Notes: generated by a model from the sequence alone, not told the origin. A DNA stretch of 64,000 nt from Methylobacterium dankookense (GCF_902141855.1 NZ_CABFVH010000023.1:1-64000); one strand, 5' to 3'; shown: positions 43,218-53,738, numbered from the stretch's first letter. Numbers and translations: made by a program.

Positions 43218-46200
43218 CTAGGGAACCAGGCGTCGCCCGAGCGGCCCTGCATCCGACGCCTCGATCATGGAGCGGATGCGGGCAGACATCGTGTCGACGG
43301 CGAAGGGCTTGGTCAGGACCGCCATGCCCGGTGCGAGATGGCCGTTCCCGAGAATGGAATTCTCGGCGTATCCGGTAATGAACAGCACCTTGAGGTCCGG
43401 ACGGGTGACGCGGCCGGCATCGGCCATCTGCCGGCCGTTCATGCCGCCTGGCAGCCCCACGTCCGTTACCAGAAGGTCGATACGGACGTCCGACTGCAGC
43501 ACCTTGAGGCCCGCGGCGCTGTCGGCGGCCTCAATGGCGGTGTAGCCGAGATCCTCCAAAATGTCGTTGACGAGCATGCGGACCGTCGGCTCGTCGTCCA
43601 CGACGAGGACGGTCTCGCCCTGTTCGGAGCGGGGTAGCGTCGCCGCGACTTCGTCACCCGTGTCCTCGGCGATCTCGCCGTAGTGGCGCGGAAGGTAGAC
43701 GCACACGGTCGTGCCCCTGCCGACCTCCGAGTAGATTCGCACCTGCCCGCCGGACTGCTGGGCGAAGCCGTAGATCATCGAGAGGCCGAGGCCAGTGCCC
43801 TCGCCCAGCGGCTTGGTGGTGAAGAACGGCTCGAACACCCGCGTGACGACGTCCGGCGGCATTCCGGTACCGGTGTCGGTGACGCAGAGGGAGAGGTACT
43901 GCCCCTCGGGCATGTCATGCTGGCGTGCGGCCCGCTCGTCGAGCCATTTGTTGGCGGTCTCGACCGTGATGCGCCCGCCGTCCGGCATCGCGTCACGCGC
44001 GTTGATGCACAGGTTGAGCAGCGCGTTCTCAAGCTGCGGTGGGTCCACCAGCGCAGGCCACAGCCCGGATGCGCCGACGACCTCCACGGGAATGGCCGGG
44101 CCGACCGTACGCTGGACCAATTCCTGCATACCGGAGACGAGGCGATTCACGTCGGTGGGCTTGGGGGCCAGGGTCTGGCGGCGCGAGAAGGCGAGCAGGC
44201 GGTGGGTCAGGGCGGCCGCGCGCTTCGAGGCGCCCTGCGCGGCCGCCATGTAGCGGTCGACATCGCTGAGCCGTCCCTGTTGCATCCGGGTCTGCATCAG
44301 TTCCAGCGAGCCGGAGATGCCGGCGAGCAGGTTGTTGAAGTCGTGCGCCAGGCCGCCGGTCAACTGTCCGACCGCCTCCATCTTCTGCGATTGCCTCAGG
44401 GCTTCCTGAGCCGCCGCGAGTTCCGCCTCGCGCGCCTTCGCCACGCTCAGGTCGCGACCGACGGCGATGAAGTGCAGCCCGTCCGGCTCGGGCGCCACGG
44501 TCCATTCGATGGGCTTCCACGACCCGTCGCTCGCGGCGATGCGGTTCTCGAACCGGGTTGGCCGCTTCGTGTCGCCCATCCGGACGAGGGCCGCGAGCGT
44601 CTGGTCCGTGTCGTCGGGATGCATGAAGGTCGCGTAGGGCCGCGACAAGAGCTCGGCCTCGGACCAGCCGAGCACCTGGGTCCAGGCAGGGCTCACCGCC
44701 GACATCGTCCCCTGGTAGTTGGCGCGGGCTAGCATGTCCTCGGACAGGTTCCAGAGCCGGTCGCGCTCGGCGGTACGCTCGGCGAGGGTCGCGGCATGCT
44801 CCCTCTCCTCCGTCACGTCCCGCGCGCTGCAGTAGAATTGCCCGCCCTCGGGGACCGCGACCCAGGCTAGCCAGCGGTACCCACCGGCGGTGGTGCGGCA
44901 GCGGTTCTCGAAGCGGAGGACCGCCTCCCCGGCCCGTAGCCGATCCAGCGCGGCGTGGGTGGCCCTGACGTCGTCGGGGTGGACCAGCTCGACGAAGGGG
45001 ATGCGTGCGGCCTCCGCATCGCTCCAGCCCAGCAGCGACTTCCAGGCCGGGTTGGTCCGGACGAAGAATCCGGCGTCGTCGGCGATGCCCAGGAGGTCCG
45101 TGGAGACCTGCCAAGTCCGGCTCAACTCGCGCGACCGTTCGGCGACCTGCCGTTCGAGGTCGGCGTTGAGGTCGCGCAAGGCCGTCTCGACACGGCTCCG
45201 CTCAACCGCGATGCGGGTCCTGCCCGCGACTTCCCGGATGAAGGCCAAGTCGTCCGGCGCCCAGTCCCGCACCTCTGCATGGTTGACGAAGAGGACGGCC
45301 ACGAGCCGACCCTGTTCGAGCACCGGCACGTTGACGAAGGCGTGCGCGCCGCGCCCCTTCGAGGCCTCCGCCGCGCCCGCCGTCCTATCGTCGCGCTCGA
45401 CATCCGCGATGCTGACGAACTCGCCACGCTTCAGGCTGTCGATGAACGACCCGTAGGTGCGCAGCGGCACGACGCCGGCGAGGGTCTCGACGCCCGGTGC
45501 GTTCCAGTCGCGCTCGACGTGGAGCGTCTCGGCGTCGGGGTCGATGGTGCCGTATCCCACACGGCTGACCGCCAACGTCTCGCCGAGGACCTGTGAGGCC
45601 GCGAAAGCGATGTCGTCCGCCCTCGTGAGCTCATTGAACCGGTCGGTGATTCGCACCAGCGCCTCGCGACGCGTCTCCGCCCGCGCACGGTCGGTGACGT
45701 CCGCGCCCTCGATGAAGATACCCCCGACCGTACCGTCGACATCCCGGATCGGTTGGTAGACGACGTCGACGAAGCGCTCGTCATGCGGGCCGCCCGGCAC
45801 CGCCTGCACGGCGTAGCGGATGCCATGGAACGTCTGCGGCACGCCGCTGTCGTAGACCTGGTCGAGAATTTCCAGGAACCCTTGCTCGACCGCGTCGGGC
45901 AGGGCTTCCGCGACCGTCCTGCCTACGACGTCCCGGTGGCCGACGAGCTTCAGGTAGCGGGGATTGGCCAGTTCGAACCGATGCTCCCTGCCACGCAGCA
46001 CGGTCATGAACGTCGGAGTCTGCTCGAAGAGGCTGGCGAAGCGCTCGCGCTCGGCCGACAGGCGGCGCTCGGCCAGGACCTGCTTAGTGATTTCGGTACA
46101 GGCACAGAACAGCCCCGCGACCGTGTTTCTGTCGTCCGGGACGGGCGTGTACGAAAACGAGAAGTGCGTTTCCTCGGGGTAGCCGTTCCTGTGCAAGGTG

Positions 46201-46544
46201 AGATGGAGGTCGTCCATGTGCACCGGGTCGCCGGCATACACCCGATCCATCAGGACCCCGACCTCGATGCGGACCTCGGGCCAGACATCGAAGAACGGGC
46301 GACCGAGGGCATCGGGATGCCGGGCGCCGAGCATGGGGGCGTAGGCGTCGTTGTAGACGAGCGTACGCTCGGGACCCCAGCACAGGAACATCGGCTGGCG
46401 CGAGCTGAGCATCACTCGCAACAGCGTCACGAAGGCTTGCGGCCACCGGTCCGCCGGCCCGAGGAACGTCGACGCCCAATCGTGGGCGCGCATCCGCGCG
46501 CCCATGTTGCCGCCTCCTGCCAGGAAGCCGGGAGCCTGGGTCAT
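43218..46544 (-). CDS. multi-PAS/GAF hybrid histidine kinase
   Basis: A 1108-residue soluble sensor. N-terminal PAS domain (MFLCWGPERTLVYNDAYAPM), a second PAS (FEQTPTFMTVLRGREHRFEL), a GAF domain at about 295-450 (LTRADDIAFAASQVLGETLA), two more PAS domains (WKSLLGWSDAEAARIPFVEL; WTQVLGWSEAELLSRPYATF), a coiled coil, the HisKA H-box GGLAHDFNNLLAG with His734, HATPase (NLCINARDAMPDGG, GTGLGLSMIYGFAQQSGG), and a receiver domain with phospho-acceptor Asp1028 in VTDVGLPGGMNGRQ. No membrane segments, so it senses a cytoplasmic cue. No cognate output gene lies next to it. Confidence 0.9.
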   Translation of the reverse strand: MTQAPGFLAGGGNMGARMRAHDWASTFLGPADRWPQAFVTLLRVMLSSRQPMFLCWGPERTLVYNDAYAPMLGARHPDALGRPFFDVWPEVRIEVGVLMDRVYAGDPVHMDDLHLTLHRNGYPEETHFSFSYTPVPDDRNTVAGLFCACTEITKQVLAERRLSAERERFASLFEQTPTFMTVLRGREHRFELANPRYLKLVGHRDVVGRTVAEALPDAVEQGFLEILDQVYDSGVPQTFHGIRYAVQAVPGGPHDERFVDVVYQPIRDVDGTVGGIFIEGADVTDRARAETRREALVRITDRFNELTRADDIAFAASQVLGETLAVSRVGYGTIDPDAETLHVERDWNAPGVETLAGVVPLRTYGSFIDSLKRGEFVSIADVERDDRTAGAAEASKGRGAHAFVNVPVLEQGRLVAVLFVNHAEVRDWAPDDLAFIREVAGRTRIAVERSRVETALRDLNADLERQVAERSRELSRTWQVSTDLLGIADDAGFFVRTNPAWKSLLGWSDAEAARIPFVELVHPDDVRATHAALDRLRAGEAVLRFENRCRTTAGGYRWLAWVAVPEGGQFYCSARDVTEEREHAATLAERTAERDRLWNLSEDMLARANYQGTMSAVSPAWTQVLGWSEAELLSRPYATFMHPDDTDQTLAALVRMGDTKRPTRFENRIAASDGSWKPIEWTVAPEPDGLHFIAVGRDLSVAKAREAELAAAQEALRQSQKMEAVGQLTGGLAHDFNNLLAGISGSLELMQTRMQQGRLSDVDRYMAAAQGASKRAAALTHRLLAFSRRQTLAPKPTDVNRLVSGMQELVQRTVGPAIPVEVVGASGLWPALVDPPQLENALLNLCINARDAMPDGGRITVETANKWLDERAARQHDMPEGQYLSLCVTDTGTGMPPDVVTRVFEPFFTTKPLGEGTGLGLSMIYGFAQQSGGQVRIYSEVGRGTTVCVYLPRHYGEIAEDTGDEVAATLPRSEQGETVLVVDDEPTVRMLVNDILEDLGYTAIEAADSAAGLKVLQSDVRIDLLVTDVGLPGGMNGRQMADAGRVTRPDLKVLFITGYAENSILGNGHLAPGMAVLTKPFAVDTMSARIRSMIEASDAGPLGRRLVP

Positions 46545-47613
46545 CGGATCAGGCTTGCCCTTGCGCTAGCGGAGACCGTGTCGACCACGGGACCTGACCT
46601 ACCGTGTGAGCCTCATGCCGGGCTTTCACGCGCATCGAAGCGCGGGTGAACTCGCTGGCCGAGGTGTGCTTACTTTGGGTGGCTTGGCTTTTCGACCATC
46701 CGGCGAGGGGCACGACCAGGGAGGTATGACGCGAGTGCTTGGCGGGCATGGCAGCCGCTTAACACGTTTGGCTGGTCAGGATGTCTCCCGTTTTGTCCCA
46801 CCCGGCGTTCCGACGGAGCTTGCGCCGTCCGGCCTCGACCTATGGCGGCCCCCTCTCGGAACGTGGCAGGCCACTCAGGTCAGGCTCGAACTCCGCAGCT
46901 TCGAAGCTACCTCTCGGGATGCCGCATACGGGGGGCGACCAGGTGCTGGCGACAGTGCGCCTGGTCGCCCCCCGACGCGTGCTGGAGAACCACCGAGTTG
47001 GCGCGCGCTACATTCGCGAGTGCGCGTCGCCCTGGCGACCGGCCCGGAGGGCGAATTGCCGGCCGATGTCCACCTTCCTCGGCCGGGGGTCCGGTCGCGG
47101 ATACATCTCGTCGCGGACCCAACGACCCAGCGACTAACGGCGTGGTTACCTCGTTGTTCGAATTGACCGATGCGGTTGCCGCCGGATGGCGGACAGTTGA
47201 AGCGGACGGTCGCGGCTGCTCTCCCCCGGGATGCAGGAGGCCGCCGTGAATCCTGCCTTCATCGTGGACGTGCATGGCAACGTCCCGAACTCCAAGCGAA
47301 CGGTCCTGAACACCGGAGCCGTGTCCGGCGGACCAACCCACCGCAACGGCTCGCGCTCCGGCGGGGGAGAAGCTGGCCCTACGGCAAGCCCGCGCACGTG
47401 GACAACGACTGGCATACGCACGGGTACAGGCACGACATGCCCGGCAGGAGATAGGGGTTCTCCGGGCGGCCCGTCCATGCAGGCGGTGCGGACATGCGGA
47501 TGCTACCCGAACTCGCGGGCTTTCGCGCCTGGCCGCGGGCATCGGGTACGCGCCCGCGAAGCCTCCCGCGCACGTTACTCCCCATGCGCCGCCCCCAATT
47601 CCGGCCTGCGACC
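46545..47613. other. gene-less stretch of about 1.07 kb
   Basis: Several frames are open, but all are Arg/Pro/Ser-rich with poor starts; none could be supported. It contains the long hairpin listed next. Confidence 0.45.
46930..46973. repeat. long perfect inverted repeat (hairpin)
   Basis: GGGGGGCGACCAGG and CCTGGTCGCCCCCC form a perfect 14-bp stem, continued by a T-G wobble and two more pairs, with a 10-base loop. No T-run follows on either strand. It could be a structural RNA element, a terminator of unusual type or a recombination relic. Confidence 0.7.
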
Positions 47614-47847
47614 TCAGTCGTCGAAGTCGTGGTGGTGATGGTGCCGCTCGAACCGGCGCGGCTCGTATTCGTCGCGGCGCGTGTGATGGTGCCGGACTAC
47701 GACGTCGTCATGGTCGCCGTGACGGTAGACCTCGACATGATCGTGCGACCGCCGTTCGCCATAGCCGCGCTCGTAATATTGGGCCGAGGCCGCGGCCGGC
47801 GCGATGACGATGGCCGCGGCCATCAAGCCTGCAAGGTGTCGCCGCAT
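47614..47847 (-). CDS. small His-rich periplasmic protein
   Basis: A 77-residue product with a signal peptide (MRRHLAGLMAAAIVIAPAAASA) and a short mature part made mainly of His, Arg, Asp and Tyr (RSHDHVEVYRHGDHDDVVVR, ERHHHHHDFDD). The His/Asp density suggests binding of a divalent metal, but no family is known to me. It stands alone between two gene-less stretches. Confidence 0.65.
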   Translation of the reverse strand: MRRHLAGLMAAAIVIAPAAASAQYYERGYGERRSHDHVEVYRHGDHDDVVVRHHHTRRDEYEPRRFERHHHHHDFDD

Positions 47848-48491
47848 CGCTGTATCCTCCGGGGATTCGTATGACGGCAGGTTGCGCCGCCGCCGTTGAA
47901 TGCGTTCTGAAACCGCCGTTCAGGCAACCGTCACGCTGGGTTCGCCGACCTTTCGAGGAGCGTGGGACTGGGCCGCCCGCCGATGCCGCCGTCCCAGCCC
48001 TGGGTCGACGTTCCGCTACACGGGGGCCGTGCTCCTCCACGATGGCGCGCTTGCGGGCGTCGCCGTGGCGGTGACACTCGCGCACCACCGTGCGGTCGTG
48101 TTGATGTCGGTCCTCGACGCCGTGCGCGTGATCGAGCTCGCGGTGCTGGTGGCCGCCAGCGTGCGCCGAACCTCGCCGAGGCCGTCGTCCAGAGGGACCC
48201 CCGGCAACGGCGCCTGGGATGCTGGTCCGCCACCCGCAAAGCATCGGGGCGCGGTCGTTAGGACTGCGGCACAATGGCTTGGAGCCTGTGCCATTGCCGC
48301 AAGCGGCGGCGCCCTGTTAGGTTGCCCAGGATAATCTTGCGACTTCTCCCCCCCGGCTCCGGTGGCGGACGGTTGGGAAATGAGACGGCCGTGTGAACCC
48401 GCCCGCATCCACTGCGCGGACTCGCGTCCCACCGGTCGGCTAGGGTTCGTGGACCGTGCGGACGGGTAGCTTCGAACCCGACGGTGGACGC
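47848..48491. other. gene-less stretch upstream of HisKA_2 kinase
   Basis: No supported gene; the open frames are compositional shadows. The promoter of the kinase at 48492 should lie near its right end but was not recognised. Confidence 0.4.
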
Positions 48492-49853
48492 ATGGACACG
48501 GTAAGCCCGCAAGACATCGTCGACACCGTCCGGACCGGCCTGCTGGTTCTCGACATGGACCTTAGGGTCAAGTCGGCGAACCGCGCCTTCTACAACACCT
48601 TCCAGGTCGAGCCCGAGGCGACGGTCGGACGGCCGCTGTTCGAGCTCGGCAACGGCCAGTGGGAGATCCCCGAACTGCGCACGCTGCTCGGCGAAATCGT
48701 GCCGCGCGACGGGACCGTCGAGGGCTACGAGGTCGGGCACGACTTTCCCGGCATCGGCGTGAAGTGCATGCGCCTCAACGCCTGCAAGGTGTTCAGGGAG
48801 GACGGCCACGTTCCATACCTGCTCCTCGCCATCGACGACGTCACGGGCGAGCACGAGGCCCGGGCCGAGGCCGAGCGACAGCGACTTCTCGCCCAGGGCA
48901 TCGTCGACACGGTTCGAGACCCGCTGGTGGTCCTCGAAGCCGACATGACCGTGGTCAGTGCCAGCCGCTCCTTCCTGCGCATGTTCGGCCTCGACGTCGG
49001 GACTATGGTCGGCACGTCGCTCTACGACCTGTCGCAAGGCCAGTGGCGGGTCGGGCGGCTCCAGGACTTGCTCGGGCGGATCGTGCCCGACGATACGGCC
49101 ATCGACGGCTTCGAGGTCGAGGACGAGTTCCCGGGACTCGGTCGGCGCATCTTCAAGCTCAACGCCCGCAAGGTCCACCGTCCCGGCAACCATATCACCC
49201 GGCTGCTCCTGGTCTTCGAGGACGTGACCGAGGCACGACTGCTGGAGAGGCACCGCGACCTTCTCGCCGCCGAGCTCGCCCATCGCATCAAGAACAGCCT
49301 GCAGATCATCACCTCGTTCGTGTCATACGAAATCCGCCGGGCGGCCGAGCCCTGCGTCGAGGGCTACCGCGCGATGCAGGGCCGCATCGGCGCCGTGGCC
49401 GAGCTCTACGACGTGATCTCCCGCTCCTCGACGCTCGGCCCGGTGGCGATGGGGCCATATCTGGAGGGCATCGCCGGAAGCCTGCGTTCCAGCCTGCTCG
49501 GCGTCGAGGCCCGCATCGCCGTCGACGTCGAGGCGGAACCGCTGTCCATCGTCGCCGACCAGGCGGTCACGGTCGGGTTGATCGTCAACGAACTCGCCAC
49601 CAACGCGGTGAAGTACGCGTTTCCGTCCGGAGGGGGCCGCATCCTCCTCGGGTTCAGGCGCCGGGACGGTGAGGCGGTGCTCACGGTCGCCGACGACGGC
49701 ATTGGACTGGACGCGACCAGCGGCCCGGGTTCCGGCCTCGGGTCCCGGTTCGTCGAGGCGTTCGTCCGCCAGCTCAACGGAACGCTCGCGATGGCAAGTG
49801 GCGCGGGCGGGACGACCGTGACGGTAAGGCTGCCGGCCTCCGTCCTGGCGTAG
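48492..49853 (+). CDS. PAS-PAS sensor histidine kinase (HisKA_2 type)
   Basis: A 453-residue cytoplasmic kinase. Two similar PAS domains at about 8-125 and 135-250 (TGLLVLDMDLRVKSANRAFY; DPLVVLEADMTVVSASRSFL, each with a nearby GNGQWEIPELR or SQGQWRVGRLQ segment) look like an internal duplication. The H-box AELAHRIKNSLQIITSFV with His264 defines the HisKA_2 family, followed by a HATPase (LIVNELATNAVKYAFPSGGG, DDGIGLD, GSGLGSRFV). This kinase class is common in alphaproteobacterial light and general-stress signalling. A start 12 codons upstream is possible. It is encoded next to the LOV kinase on the same strand. Confidence 0.9.
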   Translation: MDTVSPQDIVDTVRTGLLVLDMDLRVKSANRAFYNTFQVEPEATVGRPLFELGNGQWEIPELRTLLGEIVPRDGTVEGYEVGHDFPGIGVKCMRLNACKVFREDGHVPYLLLAIDDVTGEHEARAEAERQRLLAQGIVDTVRDPLVVLEADMTVVSASRSFLRMFGLDVGTMVGTSLYDLSQGQWRVGRLQDLLGRIVPDDTAIDGFEVEDEFPGLGRRIFKLNARKVHRPGNHITRLLLVFEDVTEARLLERHRDLLAAELAHRIKNSLQIITSFVSYEIRRAAEPCVEGYRAMQGRIGAVAELYDVISRSSTLGPVAMGPYLEGIAGSLRSSLLGVEARIAVDVEAEPLSIVADQAVTVGLIVNELATNAVKYAFPSGGGRILLGFRRRDGEAVLTVADDGIGLDATSGPGSGLGSRFVEAFVRQLNGTLAMASGAGGTTVTVRLPASVLA

Positions 49854-49983
49854 TCCGGTCGGGCGCCTCGCCTTCGGAGGTCGCTCGGTTGTAAAAATTT
49901 CACCGGGCGACTTGGCGGATCCGGCGGCCGCCGCGCCCGGCCCCGCTGCGAATTGTGGCAACGGCTGCTAGAATCGAAGCCTG

Positions 49984-52650
49984 ATGGACGACACGGTCAA
50001 GCCACCCCCATACCGCGCGACGCCTGAGCGGCTCCGGCGCGACCAAGCCAGGATCGAGGCCGAACTCGCCGGAATGGACGGCGGGACCGACCCGTTCCCC
50101 GCTGCCGTGCGGGCAACGCGCATGCCAATGGTCATCACCAACCCGCGCCGGCCGGACAATCCCATCGTCTTCGTCAACGATGCCTTCTGCCGCCTGACTG
50201 GTTATGCGCGGGAGGAGATCCTCGGGCGCAATTGCCACTTCCTGCAGGGCCCTGAGACCGACCCGGAGACAGTCCGCCTGATCCGCGCGGCCATCTCCGC
50301 GCCCAGGTCCATCGAGATCGACATCCGCAACCACAAGAAGGACGGAACGCCGTTCTGGAACCGGCTGCTGCTGGCGCCGGTCAACGACGCGGGCGGGAAC
50401 CTCGCCTACTTCTTCGCAAGCCAGCTAGACGTGACGGTCGAGCGCGAACGCCTCATCGTGCTGGAGGACAAGAACGCGGCGTTGACGGCCGAGCGGCGGG
50501 CCAACCTGGAGCGGCTGGCGTTCGGCGAGGAGTCGCTACGGCTCGCCACAGAGGCGGCCGAGGTGGGGACCTGGGACCTCGACCTGACGACCGACGTGCT
50601 GACCTGGTCGGACCGGACCAAGGCGATGTTCGGCATCTCGCCGGACGTGGCCTGCAGCATGGCCGACTTCTACGCCGGCCTTCACCCGGACGACCTGGAG
50701 GTGACGAGCGCGGCATTCGCCTCAGCCCTCGACCCGGCGCGGCGCGCGACCTACGACGTCGAATACCGCACAGTCGGCAAGGAGGACGGCGTCGTCCGCT
50801 GGGTCGCGGCCAAGGGCAAGGGCCTGTTCGACGCGGGCGGAGCGTGCGTACGCGCCCTCGGTACCGCCATCGACATCACGGAACGGCGGCGGGCCGAGGA
50901 GACCCGGCAGGCAAACGAGGCTCGGCTCCGTTTCCTCGACGCCCTCGGCAAGGAGACCGCCAGGAGCACGGATGCCGATGCCATCCTCGCGACCACCACC
51001 CGAAAGGTCGCCGAGCACCTCGGCTTGTCGAACTGCGCGTATGCCGACATGGACGCGGACGAGGACGGGTTCACGATCCGCGGCGATTGGGCGGCGGAGG
51101 GCTCCCCCAGCATCGTCGGCCACTACAGCCTCGCGGATTTCGGTCGGCTCGCGGTTCGCAACCTGGGTGCGGGCACGCCTCTCATCGTCAACGACAACGT
51201 GGCGGAACTCGCACCGGAGGAGGCGGCTGCCTTCCAGGCCATCGGCATCAGCGCGACAATCTGCATGCCCTTGATCAAGGATGGGCGCCTGACAGCCCTG
51301 ATGGCGGTCCATGACCGCGTTCCCCGGCTATGGTCGGACGGGGATCTTGCGCTGGTCCGCGAAGTGACGGAGCGCTGCTGGGCGCACATCGAGCGCGTGC
51401 GCGCCGATGCCGCCTTGCGCGAGGCAGCGGGGCAACTCGCTGCCCTGAACGCGACGCTTGAGCAGCGGGTCGAGGAGCGTACCGCCCGCCTGGGCGAGGC
51501 GGAGGCGGCGCTCAGGCAGTCGCAGAAGCTGGAGGCGGTCGGTCAGCTGACCGGGGGCGTGGCCCACGATTTCAACAACCTGCTGACTATCATCCGGTCG
51601 TCGGTCGACTTCCTGCGGCGCCCCGACCTGCCGGACGACAGGCGACGGCGCTACATGGACGCGGTCTCGGACACGGTCGAGCGCGCAACCAAGCTGACCG
51701 GGCAACTCCTGGCCTTCGCCCGGCGGCAGGCGCTCAAGCCCGAGGTGTTCGAGGTTGGCGACCGCCTGAAAAGCGTGGCCGACATGCTCGACACGGTGAC
51801 CGGTTCGCGCATCCACGTGCTGACCGAGTTGCCCGAGCGGCCCTGTCACGTCCTGGCCGACATAAGCCAATTCGAGACGGCCCTCATCAATATGGCGGTG
51901 AATGCCCGCGACGCCATGGACGGCGAGGGCACGCTGACCCTGCGGCTGGCCTGCTTGCAGGGGATGCCTTCGATCCGCGGTCACGGCGGCAGCCCCGCGC
52001 CGTTCGCGGCGGTCTCGCTGTCGGACACGGGCACGGGCATCGCCCCGGAGCGCCTCGGACGCATCTTCGAGCCGTTCTACACCACGAAGGAAGTCGGCAA
52101 GGGAACGGGGTTGGGCCTGAGCCAGGTGTTCGGCTTCGCCAAGCAATCGGGCGGCGACGTGAACGTGGAGAGTGCTCCGGGGCGTGGGACCACGTTCACG
52201 CTGTACCTGCCCGAGATCGAGGCCGCCCCGGAGCCGGGCAGACATGAAACGGGAGACGAGGCCACCTCGGCAGGAGCCGGGCGCCGCGTGCTGGTCGTGG
52301 AGGACAACGTCGAGGTCGGGCGATTCGCCACGCAGATCCTCCAGGACTTGGGCTTCGCGACGGACTGGGCGGCGAACGCCGAGGAAGCCCTCGACCGGCT
52401 CGGCCCGGATGGCGCCGGCTTCCACGTCGTGTTCTCGGACGTGGTCATGCCCGGCATGGGCGGCCTCGCCATGGCCAAGCTGTTGCGCGGGCGGCTCCCC
52501 GGCCTGCCGGTCGTCCTGGCGTCCGGCTACAGCGATGCGCTGGCCCAGGGAGGTGGTGACGGCTTCGAGCTGCTGCACAAGCCCTACGCCGCCGACCAAC
52601 TCGGGCGCACCCTGAACCGGGTGATCCGGCAGCACGGCCGAGCCATTTGA
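49984..52650 (+). CDS. LOV blue-light hybrid histidine kinase
   Basis: An 888-residue photoreceptor kinase. Residues about 40-160 form a LOV domain with the flavin-adduct motif GRNCHFLQG (Cys84) and NHKKDGTPFWNRLLLAPV. A PAS domain follows at about 170-300 (ATEAAEVGTWDLDLTTDVLT), then GAF (about 310-470), a coiled coil, the H-box GGVAHDFNNLLTII with His528, HATPase (MAVNARDAMDGEGTL, GTGLGLSQVFGFAKQSGG) and a C-terminal receiver with Asp819 in FSDVVMPGMGG. Blue light should form a Cys-flavin bond and change kinase activity. The output partner is not encoded here. Confidence 0.93.
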   Translation: MDDTVKPPPYRATPERLRRDQARIEAELAGMDGGTDPFPAAVRATRMPMVITNPRRPDNPIVFVNDAFCRLTGYAREEILGRNCHFLQGPETDPETVRLIRAAISAPRSIEIDIRNHKKDGTPFWNRLLLAPVNDAGGNLAYFFASQLDVTVERERLIVLEDKNAALTAERRANLERLAFGEESLRLATEAAEVGTWDLDLTTDVLTWSDRTKAMFGISPDVACSMADFYAGLHPDDLEVTSAAFASALDPARRATYDVEYRTVGKEDGVVRWVAAKGKGLFDAGGACVRALGTAIDITERRRAEETRQANEARLRFLDALGKETARSTDADAILATTTRKVAEHLGLSNCAYADMDADEDGFTIRGDWAAEGSPSIVGHYSLADFGRLAVRNLGAGTPLIVNDNVAELAPEEAAAFQAIGISATICMPLIKDGRLTALMAVHDRVPRLWSDGDLALVREVTERCWAHIERVRADAALREAAGQLAALNATLEQRVEERTARLGEAEAALRQSQKLEAVGQLTGGVAHDFNNLLTIIRSSVDFLRRPDLPDDRRRRYMDAVSDTVERATKLTGQLLAFARRQALKPEVFEVGDRLKSVADMLDTVTGSRIHVLTELPERPCHVLADISQFETALINMAVNARDAMDGEGTLTLRLACLQGMPSIRGHGGSPAPFAAVSLSDTGTGIAPERLGRIFEPFYTTKEVGKGTGLGLSQVFGFAKQSGGDVNVESAPGRGTTFTLYLPEIEAAPEPGRHETGDEATSAGAGRRVLVVEDNVEVGRFATQILQDLGFATDWAANAEEALDRLGPDGAGFHVVFSDVVMPGMGGLAMAKLLRGRLPGLPVVLASGYSDALAQGGGDGFELLHKPYAADQLGRTLNRVIRQHGRAI

Positions 52651-52666
52651 GCGCCGTAAGGCGACG

Positions 52667-53440
52667 CTAACGCAAGGTCCGAACGGACAGCTTCGAATCC
52701 GCATGAGCCGTACGGTCGGGCTCACCGGCCGCCCCCGACGCTTCGACCTGGCCGCGCCGCTGGAGGCGCAGCGCCACGATCCAGCACAGCACCGCCCAGG
52801 CCGACCCGACGCACCAGCCCGCCAGCACGTCGGTCGCGTAGTGGACGCCGATGTAGACGCGGCTCAGCCCCACGACGACGGTGAGGAAGACGGCGAGCCC
52901 CATGAAATACGCCTTCAGCCGTGCGCCCGCTGCGACCCTCGTCATGATCGCCCCCAGCGTCAGGAAGGTCACCGCAGAGAGCATGGCGTGGCTGCTGGGA
53001 AAACTGGCTGTGAACACTTGGATGCCGCCGGGAATGTCGGGACGAGGGCGGTTAAAGAGCAGCTTTAGGCCGAAGCTGATGACCGTGCCGCCCAGCATCG
53101 AGCCCACCACCAGGAGGGCAGTCCCACGCCTGCGGACCAGGAGCAGGTACCCCACGGTCGCAGCCAGCAGGAAGCACAGGACGACCATGCTCCCAAGGGA
53201 GGTCACGTCGCGCGCCATCTCGTGCACCCAGGCCGGCCCGATTGGGCCGGCGGCGCCGAGTGGACGGAAGAAGCGCGCGACCCGGGTGTCGAACGCCATG
53301 GTATCGCCCTCCATCACCTCGCCGGCGAGGAGGCCGAACGCAAGGAGGAGTGCGGCGACGCAGAACAGCGTCGCCACGAGGCCGAGCTCCCGTTTCCCGA
53401 GGCGCGTCACGGCTGCTGCCCAGGCACTTAATTCGTTCAT
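52667..53440 (-). CDS. PAP2 family phosphatase
   Basis: A 257-residue membrane protein with about six helices and the PAP2 phosphatase signatures: KLLFNRPRPDIPGGIQVF (motif KxxxxxxRP), SFPSSHAMLSAVTF (PSGH-like, here PSSH) and SRVYIGVHYATDVLAGW (SRxxxxxHxxxD). Such enzymes dephosphorylate undecaprenyl pyrophosphate or phosphatidate-type lipids at the outer face of the inner membrane. The start at 53440 has GGAGG-like sequence upstream; the open frame before it is not protein-like. It converges on the LOV kinase gene. Confidence 0.88.
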   Translation of the reverse strand: MNELSAWAAAVTRLGKRELGLVATLFCVAALLLAFGLLAGEVMEGDTMAFDTRVARFFRPLGAAGPIGPAWVHEMARDVTSLGSMVVLCFLLAATVGYLLLVRRRGTALLVVGSMLGGTVISFGLKLLFNRPRPDIPGGIQVFTASFPSSHAMLSAVTFLTLGAIMTRVAAGARLKAYFMGLAVFLTVVVGLSRVYIGVHYATDVLAGWCVGSAWAVLCWIVALRLQRRGQVEASGAAGEPDRTAHADSKLSVRTLR

Positions 53441-53738
53441 CCGCCTCGCCTCCCGGCCGGACCTCGGTACGCCGCCCCAGGGCTGACGCGCGTCGCCCGT
53501 GGGGCGAGGCGGCCGGACCGGGGATGCAAGGATCGTCGATGGACCGCGGCCCTGACCCACGGCGAGAGCTTCTGGCCCGGCCTCGGGATGCGCGCGGCCG
53601 CCGTCCCCGGGCCGCCGGCATCCGTGCGAACTCCACGGATCGGGGGCCGACCGCGCGCACGGCCCCGTGGACGAAGTCGCCGCGGCGCCGGACAAGGGCG
53701 GGGCCCCGGCGCGTCGCCATGCGGTGTCGACCGCAGGT

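Noticed and set aside
46606..47166. 186-codon plus-strand frame
   Set aside because: No start signal, Arg/Ser/Pro-rich content, and it spans a strong hairpin; not supported as a gene.
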